In this document: piece by piece, positions 9,731 to 18,534 of the stretch | Position numbering within the stretch: the first letter of the stretch is position 1 | How the letters are laid out: every line of letters starts with the position of its first letter | Assembly (NCBI GenBank): GCA_014879735.1 | Contig: JACSRN010000096.1 | Coordinates: 1-56,667, forward strand | DNA from: Paracoccaceae bacterium | Lineage (GTDB): Bacteria > Pseudomonadota > Alphaproteobacteria > Rhodobacterales > Rhodobacteraceae | Direction: 5' to 3' | Length of the DNA: 56,667 nt | Made by a program: the position numbers and the translations under genes | The notes under the pieces: generated by a model | Databases searched by the model: none | What the model saw: the letters and a program-made list of their open reading frames with translations, nothing else | Told to the model about the DNA's origin: nothing

Positions 9731-10641
9731 CTTGCGGCCTCCTGCCGGTAAAGCGAGGTCAGGCCCGCCAGCGTGCAGGCGGTGCCGTCGAGGATCAGCG
9801 CCTGCACCCCCTGCGCGGCCAGCGCGCGGGAATAGGCGGCAGACAACCGCGGAGAGCCGATCAGCGCGACGGGCTGGCCCAGCCAGTATGGCCGCGCGGC
9901 GGCCAGTTCCATGCCGATCAGCAGGCCCGACAGCCGGGCCCGCGCCGTGGCGGGGGCAAGCCCGGTCAGCAGCCCCTCGGCCCGCAGCGAGAACAGCCGG
10001 GCGCCGATCTTCTCGGGCCGCGACAGCGTATCGGCAACAGCGGTATCGAAGGCCTGATCATCATCCCCTTCGCCCTGCATCCCGTGCCGCAGAACCGACT
10101 GGCGGGCGATCAGGTCGAACAGCTCGCCGGTCATGAAGGTCTGGAAGCTGACGACCTCGCCCGCGCTGACATGAACCCATTTGCAATGGGTGCCCGGCAG
10201 GCAGAGAACGCCATCGAAGCCGGGGTGGAGCGCAAGTGCCCCCGCGATCTGGGTTTCCTCGCCGCGCATCACATCGGGCGGCTGCGCCTGCGACAGGCCG
10301 GGCGCGATGCGTACGGAAATCTGCGGATCCTGGGTGGGCGCGGCGATCATGGCTGCTGCATCGACGGCGGTACAGGGCACGGCGCGGTAGCGCGCCTCGA
10401 TCCAGCCCTGCCTGGCGCCGACCATGCCGCAAGCGATGACCGGGACCCGTCGCCCGTCCAGCCAGGACGCGATCAGCCGCAGGAGCGCGGGCTCGAATTC
10501 TCCCGGGGCAAGCCGGCCCATCCCCTCGTCAGACCCGGCTTCGGCGCGCGGGGTGCCGTCGGCGGCCATCGCCCAGACACGCAGGTTCGAGGTGCCCCAG
10601 TCGGCAGCAATCCAGTCCGCCACGATCCGGCCCGATGTCAT
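9727..10641 (-). CDS. dgoK: 2-dehydro-3-deoxygalactonokinase
   Basis: A 304-residue sugar-acid kinase that phosphorylates 2-dehydro-3-deoxygalactonate to KDPGal. The N-terminal phosphate loop reads [15 protein letters not shown], as in Dgo[14 protein letters not shown] in mid-protein and the short C-terminal lobe ending [12 protein letters not shown] also fit. The start at 10641 has GGGGGAGATCGAG before the ATG. It is the first gene of the dgo operon. The galactonate dehydratase and any galactose dehydrogenase expected for a complete De Ley-Doudoroff route are not in the window. Confidence 0.92.
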   Translation of the reverse strand: MTSGRIVADWIAADWGTSNLRVWAMAADGTPRAEAGSDEGMGRLAPGEFEPALLRLIASWLDGRRVPVIACGMVGARQGWIEARYRAVPCTAVDAAAMIAAPTQDPQISVRIAPGLSQAQPPDVMRGEETQIAGALALHPGFDGVLCLPGTHCKWVHVSAGEVVSFQTFMTGELFDLIARQSVLRHGMQGEGDDDQAFDTAVADTLSRPEKIGARLFSLRAEGLLTGLAPATARARLSGLLIGMELAAARPYWLGQPVALIGSPRLSAAYSRALAAQGVQALILDGTACTLAGLTSLYRQEAAR

Positions 10642-10715
10642 CTCGATCTCCCCCGTACGGGCGAGAGTTCGTCCAACCACGGCCAAAGGTCAAGGGCCGA
10701 TGGCCCGGCCGGGCG

Positions 10716-11180
10716 TCAGAGCGTCAGCGCGGTGGTCTGCACGACGCTGCGCAGCGAAAAGCTCGACTGCACCTTGGCCACGCCCGGCAACCGGCTGAGA
10801 AAGCGCCGGTGGATGCGGGCGAAATCCTCGGTGTCACGGGCAAGGATCTTCAGCAGGTAATCCGCCGTGCCGCTGGTCAGGTGGCATTCGAGAAGGTCCG
10901 GCACGCGCGCGACCTCGCGTTCGAAGGCGTCGAGCGTTTCCTCGGCCTGGGTTTCCAGCGTGATCTCGACGAAGACCACGGTCGGACGGCCCATCAGCCG
11001 GGCATCCAGCAGCGCGACATAGGCGGCAATCACGCCGTCGTCTTCCAGCCGCTGTACCCGGCGGTGGCAGGCCGAGGCGGACAGGTTCACCCGCTCGGAC
11101 AATTCGGCATTTGTGATGCGGCCTTCCTTCTGCAACAGGCCCAGAATCCGCATGTCGATTGCGTCAAGTTGAAGGTCCAT
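10716..11180 (-). CDS. Lrp/AsnC-family transcriptional regulator (probable AldR)
   Basis: A 154-residue feast/famine regulator. An N-terminal AsnC-type helix-turn-helix (about 1-60, with EGRITNAELSERVNLSASAC as recognition region) is followed by a RAM effector domain. It is divergent from alanine dehydrogenase, with 150 bases between the starts, the classical AldR-ald arrangement. It therefore probably senses alanine or a branched amino acid and activates ald. The shared gap is AT-richer than its surroundings and has TTTCTGCGGTAATTTC near the regulator start, a possible binding region. Confidence 0.9.
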   Translation of the reverse strand: MDLQLDAIDMRILGLLQKEGRITNAELSERVNLSASACHRRVQRLEDDGVIAAYVALLDARLMGRPTVVFVEITLETQAEETLDAFEREVARVPDLLECHLTSGTADYLLKILARDTEDFARIHRRFLSRLPGVAKVQSSFSLRSVVQTTALTL

Positions 11181-11330
11181 GAAGATTTCTGCGGTAATTT
11201 CCTGGTTTCTTCGACGATTCTACCACGGATCCGGTGTGGTGCCAGCAAGAAGCGCAACCAATGCGGCGGGATTCGCGAGATGCTTTGACTATAGAGCCGC
11301 TCTGTCAGAGGCGGTCGGGAGGGTTGAAAA

Positions 11331-12449
11331 ATGAAGATCGGTTGCCCCAGGGAAATCAAGCCGCAGGAATTTCGCGTCGGCATGACGCCGGATGCGGCGC
11401 GCGAGGCCGTGGCCCATGGCCACGAGGTGTTGATCGAGACTGCGGCCGGGCTGGGCGCGGGGTTCGCGGATGACGATTATCGCGCGGCCGGCGCGGTGGT
11501 CGCCGGTTCTGCCGACGAGGTTTTCGCGAAGGCCGACATGATCGTGAAGGTGAAGGAGCCGCAGGCGGGCGAGCGCAAGAAGCTGCGCCCCGGCCAGGTG
11601 CTGTTCACCTATCTGCATCTGGCGCCCGACCCCGAGCAGACCCATGATCTGCTCGCCTCGGGCGCGACCTGCATCGCCTATGAGACGGTGACGGACAATC
11701 GCGGCGGCCTGCCGCTGCTGGCGCCGATGTCCGAGGTGGCCGGCCGCCTTGCACCGCAGGTGGGCGCCTGGACGCTGCAGAAGGCGAATGGCGGGCGCGG
11801 CGTTCTGCTGGGCGGGGTGCCGGGGGTACGGCCGGCGAATGTGATGATCATCGGTGGCGGCGTGGTCGGCGCTGCCGCCGCGCGGGTTGCCGCCGGCATG
11901 GGGGCGAATGTCACCGTGCTGGACCGTTCGCTGCCGCGGCTGAGCTATCTCGACGACATCTTCATGGGCCGGTTGACCACGCAATATGCGACCGGCGGCG
12001 CCATCGCCGAACTGCTGCCCGATACCGACATGGTGATCGGCGCCGTTTTGGTGCCGGGGGCGGCCGCGCCCAAGCTGGTGACGCGGGCGCAATTGGGCAT
12101 AATGAAGCCCGGCGCGGCGCTGGTCGATGTTGCCATTGACCAGGGCGGCTGTTTCGAGACCTCGCGCCCGACCACGCATCAGGATCCGGTCTACGAAGTG
12201 GACGGGATCATGCATTATTGCGTTGCCAACATGCCGGGCGCGGTTTCGCAGACCTCGACCCGGGCGTTGGGCAATGCGACGATGCCCTTCCTTCTGGCGC
12301 TGGCCGACAAGGGGTGGAAGCGCGCCTGCGCCGAGGATGTGAACCTGCTGAACGGGCTGAACGTCCATGCAGGCCGGCTGACCTATGCCGCGGTCGGCGC
12401 GGCCCTGGGCCTGCCGACCATCCCGGCGGCCGAGGCGCTGAACCTCTGA
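11331..12449 (+). CDS. ald: Alanine dehydrogenase
   Basis: A 372-residue NAD-dependent enzyme interconverting L-alanine and pyruvate plus ammonia. It begins MKIGCPREIKPQEFRVGMTP, the family N-terminus. Lys74-region VKVKEPQAGE, the active-site His-bearing YLHLAPDPEQT, and the Rossmann motif GGGVVGAAAARVAAGMGANV are in place, and length is typical. GGGAGG precedes the ATG with a 10-base gap. It is a single-gene unit with a strong hairpin after the stop and its regulator divergently upstream. Confidence 0.96.
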   Translation: MKIGCPREIKPQEFRVGMTPDAAREAVAHGHEVLIETAAGLGAGFADDDYRAAGAVVAGSADEVFAKADMIVKVKEPQAGERKKLRPGQVLFTYLHLAPDPEQTHDLLASGATCIAYETVTDNRGGLPLLAPMSEVAGRLAPQVGAWTLQKANGGRGVLLGGVPGVRPANVMIIGGGVVGAAAARVAAGMGANVTVLDRSLPRLSYLDDIFMGRLTTQYATGGAIAELLPDTDMVIGAVLVPGAAAPKLVTRAQLGIMKPGAALVDVAIDQGGCFETSRPTTHQDPVYEVDGIMHYCVANMPGAVSQTSTRALGNATMPFLLALADKGWKRACAEDVNLLNGLNVHAGRLTYAAVGAALGLPTIPAAEALNL

Positions 12450-12461
12450 CGAACGACCCAT

Positions 12462-12486
12462 GGCCCGCCGCGCATTGCGGCGGGCC
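12462..12486. terminator. Bidirectional hairpin between ald and mscL
   Basis: GGCCCGCCGC (12462-12471), loop of five, GCGGCGGGCC (12477-12486): a perfect 10-base-pair stem in the 53-base gap between convergent ald and mscL. There is no long T run directly after the stem on the plus strand, so termination strength is uncertain. Confidence 0.65.
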
Positions 12487-12502
12487 GACCGTCCTGTGCG
12501 GA

Positions 12503-12937
12503 TCAGGCTTTTTTCAGTTCGACCAGGATTTGCTGCAGCACCTCGACCTCGGTCGGCGCTGCGGGGGCGGCTGGTGCGGCCGGGGCCGGCTTTTTCGTCG
12601 TGGCATCGCGCAGGCGGTTCATCGACTTGACCAGCAGGAACACCACCCAGGCGATGATCAGGAAGTTGATCACCGCAGTGATGAACGAGCCATAGGCAAA
12701 AACTGCCGCGCCGGAATCGCGTGCGGTCTGCAGGCTGGCACCTTCGGGAACCGTGCCCTTCAGAACAAGATACATGTTGCTGAAATCGACGCCGCCGAGG
12801 ATCAGGCCGATGATGGGGTTGATCAGGTCGCTGACAAGCGAGTTCACGATGGCCGTGAATGCCGCGCCGATGATGATACCGACCGCAAGGTCCATGACAT
12901 TGCCGCGGGCGATGAAATCTTTGAATTCTTTTATCAT
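12503..12937 (-). CDS. mscL: Large-conductance mechanosensitive channel MscL
   Basis: A 144-residue inner-membrane channel that opens under osmotic downshock. The N-terminal amphipathic helix and TM1 are obvious ([20 protein letters not shown] then the [13 protein letters not shown] pore helix). TM2 lies at about residues 75-100 ([19 protein letters not shown]), followed by a charged C-terminal helix. An Ala/Pro-rich linker at about 112-128 is longer than in E. coli. The start at 12937 is set by the conserved N-terminus; the open frame to 13009 is not conserved. Confidence 0.95.
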   Translation of the reverse strand: MIKEFKDFIARGNVMDLAVGIIIGAAFTAIVNSLVSDLINPIIGLILGGVDFSNMYLVLKGTVPEGASLQTARDSGAAVFAYGSFITAVINFLIIAWVVFLLVKSMNRLRDATTKKPAPAAPAAPAAPTEVEVLQQILVELKKA

Positions 12938-13075
12938 GCTGTCGTTCCCGTATGTGCCGGACCGCCGTGGCCGGGCATCGCGCGCACATGCGCCGGCGAA
13001 ATATTGCACAGAGTTTTCATGTTTCGAATGGGGAATTTTGCCGTATCAGCGAACCAGAAACCGAAGGAGATCCGC

Positions 13076-13771
13076 ATGACCACGCTTGCCGAGCATCCCG
13101 TCACCCGCCGCTGGCCGCCGCAAAACCCCGACGCGATCCAGCTCTATTCGCTGAACACGCCCAATGGAATCAAGGTCGCGACGATGCTGGAGGAGACGGG
13201 GCTGCCCTATGACGCCCATCTCGTTGACATCGGTCGGGGCGACCAGTTCACGCCCGAATTCCTGAGCGTGAACCCCAACAACAAGATCCCGGTGATCCTG
13301 GACCCGAATGGCCCGGGGGGCGAGATGCTGATCCTGTTCGAAAGCGGCGCGATCCTGATCTATCTCGCCGAGAAAACGGGAAAATTCCTGCCCGATGCAA
13401 AGCGCTGGGAAGTGCTGCAATGGCTGATGTTCCAGATGGGCGGGATCGGGCCGATGTTCGGCCAGCTCGGCTATTTCCACCATTTTGCCGGCAAGGACAT
13501 CGCGGATCCACGCCCGAAGGAACGCTACCGCGCCGAGGCGGAACGGCTTTTGAAGGTGCTGGACCGGGCGTTGGAGGGGCGCGAATGGGTTGCCGGCGAA
13601 TACAGCATCGCCGATATGGCGATCGCGCCCTGGCTGCGGTCGCTGCGCGACAACTACAAGGCTGCGGAACTGGTCGGCTGGGATGCGCTGACGAATGTCC
13701 GCGGCTATCTGGACCGCTTTCTGGCCCGTCCGGCCGTGCAGCGGGCCCTTCTCGTCACTGCAAAGGCGTGA
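13076..13771 (+). CDS. Glutathione S-transferase, YghU/YfcG (Nu-class)-like
   Basis: A 231-residue soluble glutathione transferase with disulfide-bond-reductase type features. A longer N-terminal tail (HPVTRRWPPQNPDAIQLYSL) precedes the thioredoxin fold, as in YghU. PNGIKVATMLEETGLPYDAH, NPNNKIPVIL with the cis-Pro, and FESGAILIYLAE form the glutathione site (about 20-100), and the C-terminal helical domain runs to 225. GAAGGAGATCCGC stands before the ATG. The frame runs open from within ald, but that is chance. It is a single gene, convergent with the peroxiredoxin; the shared redox theme is suggestive only. Confidence 0.9.
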   Translation: MTTLAEHPVTRRWPPQNPDAIQLYSLNTPNGIKVATMLEETGLPYDAHLVDIGRGDQFTPEFLSVNPNNKIPVILDPNGPGGEMLILFESGAILIYLAEKTGKFLPDAKRWEVLQWLMFQMGGIGPMFGQLGYFHHFAGKDIADPRPKERYRAEAERLLKVLDRALEGREWVAGEYSIADMAIAPWLRSLRDNYKAAELVGWDALTNVRGYLDRFLARPAVQRALLVTAKA

Positions 13772-13793
13772 CACGGAGAGGATGTGACGAAAA

Positions 13794-13825
13794 GGCCGGG
13801 CGCCGCGCATGACGCGCGCCCGGCC
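13794..13825. terminator. Hairpin between the GST and peroxiredoxin genes
   Basis: GGCCGGGCGC (13794-13803) and GCGCCCGGCC (13816-13825) form a perfect 10-base-pair stem with a 12-base loop in the gap between convergent genes. Likely a shared terminator; flanking AAAA on the left gives a T run for the minus-strand transcript. Confidence 0.7.
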
Positions 13826-13839
13826 TCGGGTCTCCTGTC

Positions 13840-14496
13840 TCAGACCGGGCGCTTGGCGAAGCGCAGATAGGGCAGGCGGACGTCAAGATCGCCGAAACGC
13901 TCCTTTGCCTGGGCATCGTTCAGCGACAGCGCGACGATCACATCCTGCCCGGGCGTCCAGTTCGCGGGCGTGGCCACCGGCACGCCATCGGTTGCCTGTA
14001 CCGCATCCAGTGCCCGCAGGATCTCGGCGAAATTCCGGCCCACCGACATCGGATAGGTCATCGTCAGCCGCACCTTCTTGTCCGGCCCGACGATATAGAC
14101 CGTCCGCACCGTGGCGGTATGTGCCGGCGCCCGGCCCTCGGTCGGCAGGTAGTATTCCGCCGGCAGCATGTCATAGGCCTTGGCCACGGTCAGGCTGGTG
14201 TCGTCGATGATCGGGAAATCGGCCGGGCTGCCGCCGAAGGCCTCGATATCGCGCTTCCACTTGTCATGATCGCCCACCGAATCGACCGAAACGCCGATCA
14301 CCTTGGTGTTGCGCTTCTTCCATTCGTCGGCCAGCTGCGCCACGGCCGCGAATTCGGTGGTGCAGACCGGGGTGAAATCGCGCGGATGGCTGAAGATGAT
14401 GCCGTAGTTGTCACCAAGCCAGTCGTGAAAGCGGATCTCGCCCGCGGTCGAACTGGCGGTGAAATCGGGGGCGATATCGTTGATGCGAACGCTCAT
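13840..14496 (-). CDS. 1-Cys peroxiredoxin (Prx6 type)
   Basis: A 218-residue thiol peroxidase that reduces peroxides and lipid hydroperoxides. The peroxidatic site HPRDFTPVCTTE places the active Cys at residue 45, with Thr42 and the downstream Arg (VRTVYIVGPDKKVRLTMTYP) completing the centre. The long Prx6-type C-terminal domain (about 165-218) is present and no resolving Cys is visible. The start at 14496 has CGGAG nine bases upstream. It is monocistronic and convergent with the GST gene. Confidence 0.93.
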   Translation of the reverse strand: MSVRINDIAPDFTASSTAGEIRFHDWLGDNYGIIFSHPRDFTPVCTTEFAAVAQLADEWKKRNTKVIGVSVDSVGDHDKWKRDIEAFGGSPADFPIIDDTSLTVAKAYDMLPAEYYLPTEGRAPAHTATVRTVYIVGPDKKVRLTMTYPMSVGRNFAEILRALDAVQATDGVPVATPANWTPGQDVIVALSLNDAQAKERFGDLDVRLPYLRFAKRPV

Positions 14497-14767
14497 CGGT
14501 CGGTCTCCGTTGCTTATTCTGTCCTTGAGGTAAACCTTGGTCCGGGATTTTGCAGCCCCCTGAATCGTTGCGGGCGGAAATAAGTCTGGCGTTCCGCCGG
14601 TCTCGACCGGCTCGGGAAATCCTTGGCCGGTGCGTGCGACGGCGGGAACGCCGCACCGCAACAGGCAGGCCGCCGGCGGAACGCCCGCCTCTGGGTTTCG
14701 TCCCGCCAGCGCTGGACAGGGCGGGCGTGGATTGATTTAACGGCTTATCCGTCCCTGGAGAAGCCGC

Positions 14768-16060
14768 ATGGTCGATATCGCAACCCGCGTTCACAATCAC
14801 AACTGGAAGATCGATCCGATCGTGCGCTCGCTGATCGACACCGATTTTTACAAGCTGCTGATGTGCCAGTCGATCTTTCGCAACCGGCCGGACACCAGCG
14901 TCGTCTTCAGCCTGATCAACCGCACCACCCGCGTGCGGTTGGCCGATCTGATCGACGAGGGCGAACTGCGCGAGCAACTGGACCATGTGCGCAGCCTGTC
15001 GCTCCGGCGCGGCGAAAGCACCTGGCTGCGCGGCAATACCTTCTATGGCAAGCGCCAGATGTTCCGCCCCGATTTCATGGAATGGTTCGAAGCGCTGCAT
15101 CTGCCGCCATATCACCTGGAAAAACGCGACGGCCAGTACGAGCTGACCTTCGAGGGCAAGTGGCCCGAAGTGATGCTGTGGGAAATCCCCGCACTGGCGG
15201 TGATGATGGAACTGCGCTCGCGCGCCGTGCTGAAGGATATGCGCAAGTTCGAACTGCAGGTGCTTTATGCCCGCGGCATGACGCGGCTGTGGGAAAAGAT
15301 CGAGCGGCTGCAGGCGATTCCAGACCTGAAGATTGCCGATTTCGGCACGCGGCGGCGCCACAGTTTCCTGTGGCAGGACTGGTGCGTGCAGGCCATGCAG
15401 GAAGGGCTGGGCGAACGGTTCACCGGCACATCGAACTGCCTTATCGCCATGACAAGCGACATCGAGGCGATCGGCACGAATGCCCATGAACTGCCGATGG
15501 TCTATGCCGCACTGGCCGGGACCGATGCCGAACTGGCGCAGGCGCCCTATCAGGTGTTGGCCGACTGGCACGAAGAGCACGACGGCAATCTGCGCGTGAT
15601 CCTGCCCGACACGTTCGGCACCGAGGGGTTCCTCAGGAATGCGCCGGACTGGCTGGCCAGCTGGACCGGCATCCGCATCGATTCCGGCGATCCCGTCGCC
15701 TCGACCGAACTTGCGATCCGCTGGTGGAAGGAACGCGGCGAAGACCCGCGCCGGAAGCTGGTGATCTTCTCGGACGGGCTGGATGTCGACACGATCGAGA
15801 TGCTCTACACACGGTTCCACGGCCGGGTGAAGGTGTCCTTCGGCTGGGGGACCAACCTGACCAACGATTTCCGCGGCTTCGTGCCGGGTGATGCGCTGGC
15901 GCCGTTCAGCCTGGTGTGCAAGGCGGTGTCGGCCGACGGGCATCCGACGGTGAAACTGTCGGACAACCCCAACAAGGCCATGGGTCCGGCCGACCAGATC
16001 GAGCGTTACAAGCGGGTCTTCGGTGTCGGCCAGCAGGTGGCACGCGCCGTCGAGGTGTGA
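14768..16060 (+). CDS. pncB: Nicotinate phosphoribosyltransferase
   Basis: A 430-residue enzyme joining nicotinate to PRPP to make nicotinate mononucleotide in the NAD salvage route, with ATP hydrolysis at a phospho-histidine. It matches the E. coli PncB branch, with LIDTDFYKLLMCQSIF near the N-terminus, DFGTRRRHSF at residues 191-200, and IGTNAHELPMVY, where His240 is the phosphorylated residue by alignment from memory. TGIRIDSGDP and KLSDNPNKAMGP close the PRPP site. CTGGAGAAGCCGC precedes the ATG. The 271 bases upstream (14497-14767) are GC-rich and hold no gene I can see. Confidence 0.95.
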   Translation: MVDIATRVHNHNWKIDPIVRSLIDTDFYKLLMCQSIFRNRPDTSVVFSLINRTTRVRLADLIDEGELREQLDHVRSLSLRRGESTWLRGNTFYGKRQMFRPDFMEWFEALHLPPYHLEKRDGQYELTFEGKWPEVMLWEIPALAVMMELRSRAVLKDMRKFELQVLYARGMTRLWEKIERLQAIPDLKIADFGTRRRHSFLWQDWCVQAMQEGLGERFTGTSNCLIAMTSDIEAIGTNAHELPMVYAALAGTDAELAQAPYQVLADWHEEHDGNLRVILPDTFGTEGFLRNAPDWLASWTGIRIDSGDPVASTELAIRWWKERGEDPRRKLVIFSDGLDVDTIEMLYTRFHGRVKVSFGWGTNLTNDFRGFVPGDALAPFSLVCKAVSADGHPTVKLSDNPNKAMGPADQIERYKRVFGVGQQVARAVEV

Positions 16061-16063
16061 TCC

Positions 16064-17542
16064 TCAGAACAGCAGGCCCAGCCCCCAGTACAAGGTCGCC
16101 GACAGCAGCGCGGTCAGCGGCACGGTGATGACCCAGGCTGCCGCGATTCCCAGCGCATGGGTGCGCCGCACCAGCTTACGCCGCGCGCGTTCCTCCCCGC
16201 TGACCGGCTTGCCCTTCTGCCGGTCCAGCCGGCGAGAGCGGCGCTCGGCCTCCCATTCGCGGTAGAATCCGACCCCGAACACGCCGCCCACCGCGATATG
16301 TGTGGACGAGACCGGCAGCCCGAACCCAGAGGCGACGATGACCGTGATGGCCGCCGACAGCGCAACGCACCAGGCGCGCATGGCATTCAGACGGGTGATC
16401 TCCTGCCCCACCATTCGGATCAGCTTTGGCCCGAAGAGCAGCAGGCCGAAGGAAATGCCGAAGGCGCCGATCAGCATCACCCACAGCGGGATGGAGACCT
16501 TTTCGGATGCGCCCATGCCCTCGACGGCATGAACGATGGCCGCCAGGGGGCCGACCGCATTGGCCACGTCATTCGCACCATGGGCAAAGGACAGCAGCGC
16601 GGCCGAGGCGATCAGCGGCGCGCCGAACAATTGCTTCAGGCTGCGCTTGCGGTTTTCCATCCCGGCCGATTGGCGGCGCACGATGGGGCGGAAGATGGCC
16701 CAGGTCGCCAGCCCGATCAGCAGGCCCAGCAGCAGCGCCTGGTTCAGCGAAACGTCGATCAGCCGCTTCAGCCCCTTCATCGCCAGATAGGCCGAAAAGG
16801 CGCCGGCCATGATGCCGATCAGCACCGGCACCCAGCGGCGCGCGGCCGCCAGCTTGTCGGGCACGTCGTTGATGACCGCCTTGATGAAGGCAAGGAAGGC
16901 CGCCGCGATCACCCCGCCCATGACCGGGGAGATTACCCAGGAGCCGGCGATCTGTCCCATCCGGCCCCATTGCACGGCGCCGAACCCGGCCGCGACGATT
17001 CCCGCGCCCATGACCCCGCCCACGATGGCATGGGTGGTCGATACCGGCGCGCCCAGCCAGGTGGCCAGGTTCAACCACAGCGATGCGGCAATCAGCGCCG
17101 CCATCATCGCCCGCACGAAAGTATCGGGATCGGCCACCGCCGAAGGCGCGACAATGCCGCCCGAGATGGTGGACACCACGTCGCCGCCGGCAATCAGGCT
17201 GCCCGCCGTCTCGAACACCGCGGCGATGACCAGCGCGCCGCCCATGGTCAGGGCATTGGCGCCGACCGCGGGGCCCATGTTGTTGGCCACATCGTTGGCA
17301 CCGATGTTCAGCGCCATGTAGGCGCCGAAGGCTGCCGCCGCGACAATGATCAGCGTCCCCTGGCCCACGCCGACAAAGGCAGCGGCGCCCAGCGCACAGA
17401 TCATGATGAAGGCCAGCGCGATGCCGATGGCCACCACTGGCCGGGCGATTACGGCGCCGGCCTGCTCGAGCATCAAGATCCGCCCGAGATCCTTGTCGAG
17501 CGTCTTCCACTTGTTCTGGTTGCCGGGAGAGGGGTCTGACAT
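16064..17542 (-). CDS. Inorganic phosphate transporter, PiT family
   Basis: A 492-residue low-affinity phosphate:cation symporter of the inner membrane with 10-12 predicted membrane segments. Both copies of the duplicated PiT signature are present: GANDVANNMGP near residue 80 and GANDVANAVGP near 325. They are matched by PVSTTHAIVGG and PVSSTHIAVGG. A soluble basic loop (about 265-315) links the halves, and another charged stretch (about 440-465) precedes the last segment. It converges on pncB with three bases between the stops. A perfect CGTTTTA-CGT-TAAAACG palindrome lies 25 bases before its start, a likely operator. Confidence 0.94.
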   Translation of the reverse strand: MSDPSPGNQNKWKTLDKDLGRILMLEQAGAVIARPVVAIGIALAFIMICALGAAAFVGVGQGTLIIVAAAAFGAYMALNIGANDVANNMGPAVGANALTMGGALVIAAVFETAGSLIAGGDVVSTISGGIVAPSAVADPDTFVRAMMAALIAASLWLNLATWLGAPVSTTHAIVGGVMGAGIVAAGFGAVQWGRMGQIAGSWVISPVMGGVIAAAFLAFIKAVINDVPDKLAAARRWVPVLIGIMAGAFSAYLAMKGLKRLIDVSLNQALLLGLLIGLATWAIFRPIVRRQSAGMENRKRSLKQLFGAPLIASAALLSFAHGANDVANAVGPLAAIVHAVEGMGASEKVSIPLWVMLIGAFGISFGLLLFGPKLIRMVGQEITRLNAMRAWCVALSAAITVIVASGFGLPVSSTHIAVGGVFGVGFYREWEAERRSRRLDRQKGKPVSGEERARRKLVRRTHALGIAAAWVITVPLTALLSATLYWGLGLLF

Positions 17543-17561
17543 TCCGGATCGTTGCGTGGAT

Positions 17562-17587
17562 GTTACCGTTTTACGTTAAAACGTTAC
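17562..17587. promoter_or_regulatory. Palindromic operator candidate upstream of the PiT gene
   Basis: CGTTTTA-CGT-TAAAACG at 17567-17583 is a perfect 7-base inverted repeat, flanked by GTTAC at 17562-17566 and GTTAC at 17583-17587. It lies just upstream of the PiT start in an AT-rich island within GC-rich DNA. It does not look like a canonical Pho box (CTGTCAT repeats). Confidence 0.5.
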
Positions 17588-17634
17588 ATGGCTGACTAGC
17601 CCGCCCGCCCGCGCACCGCAACCGGATTCGCCGA

Positions 17635-18534
17635 TCAGATCCCGCGGACCCGGGCCACGGCGCGCGCGATGAAGCGGGCGGTGACGGGGCTTTCGGGCGG
17701 AACCCGCCCGATCATCCAGCCGACCGAAGCGCAGCAGCGCGCCAGCACCATGATCTCGACGCCTTCGGTGTCCGTGGTGCCGTAGCCCTCCATCAAGGCC
17801 GCACGCAGGTCGGCATAGGCGGGTTCGGTCAGGCTTTGCGACAGGGCGGTGCCCAGATCGTAAAGCGGCGGGCCCCAGCCGGAATCGTCGAAGTCGATCA
17901 GCGCCAGCCGGTCGCCGGCCACAAGCACGTTCTCGCGCAGCACATCGGCATGGATGGGCAGAAGGGGGCCGTCCGGCAGCCGTTCGCGCAGATACGCGCG
18001 GGCACGAAGAAGCCTCGCCCGATCCGCTGGCTGCAGGGCGGGATGATCCCAGAACCGCCCCCAGAGCGGGGCTTCACCGACAAATCCGTCACGGTCCCAG
18101 CGCGGGCGGGTGAAATCGGGCGGCAGCGCCAGGGTGGCGGTCGTGGCCTGGACTGCCGCGATCAGCGCGCCAAGCCGGCGGTGCAGGTCGAGAAGCCGCC
18201 GCGGCGGCTGTTCGAACGGCCGCCCCGCGCTGCCCATGGCCTCGCCCTCCAGCCAGTCGAGGACCGAGGCGCGGCGCCCACCAGGCAGAACCGCCAGCAG
18301 GCCGCCCGATGGCGCCGGCAACGGATGCGGCACGGCAAGGCCTCTGGCCGCCAGTTCAGAGCACCACCACAGTTCCGACCGGATCGCCGTATCTGGCTGA
18401 TAGCCGCGCCGGTGCAATCGCAGCGCCGCACGGCCCTGCGGCAGGGCCAGTTCAAAGATCGCATTCTCGCGTTCGGCCACCGGCCGCAGGATCCGCCCTC
18501 CCCAGAGTGCGGCGGCCGCTTCCGCCTCGGTCAT
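17635..18534 (-). CDS. Aminoglycoside phosphotransferase/SrkA-like kinase family protein
   Basis: A 299-residue protein with the APH/choline-kinase fold. The catalytic loop reads PIHADVLRENVL (His195, Asp197, Asn202) and the metal site IDFDDSGWGPPLYDLG (Asp214). The N-lobe (about 1-100) has the beta-sheet with AALRLHRRGY as the likely ATP lysine/arginine region, where a canonical Lys is not evident. The start overlaps the arfB stop by four bases (ATGA), so the pair is translationally coupled. The substrate is unknown: it could be a small molecule or a stress protein kinase like SrkA. A link to ribosome rescue is only suggested by the coupling. Confidence 0.8.
   Translation of the reverse strand: MTEAEAAAALWGGRILRPVAERENAIFELALPQGRAALRLHRRGYQPDTAIRSELWWCSELAARGLAVPHPLPAPSGGLLAVLPGGRRASVLDWLEGEAMGSAGRPFEQPPRRLLDLHRRLGALIAAVQATTATLALPPDFTRPRWDRDGFVGEAPLWGRFWDHPALQPADRARLLRARAYLRERLPDGPLLPIHADVLRENVLVAGDRLALIDFDDSGWGPPLYDLGTALSQSLTEPAYADLRAALMEGYGTTDTEGVEIMVLARCCASVGWMIGRVPPESPVTARFIARAVARVRGI

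Noticed and set aside
12218-13075. Upstream in-frame extension of the GST gene through mscL and the end of ald
   Set aside because: It would give a 517-residue fusion, but the strong ribosome site and the family N-terminus are at 13076; the extra part has no recognisable domain.
14497-14767. A gene or riboswitch upstream of pncB
   Set aside because: The stretch is GC-rich with partial repeats of C and G runs, but no coherent coding frame, hairpin series or known aptamer was found.
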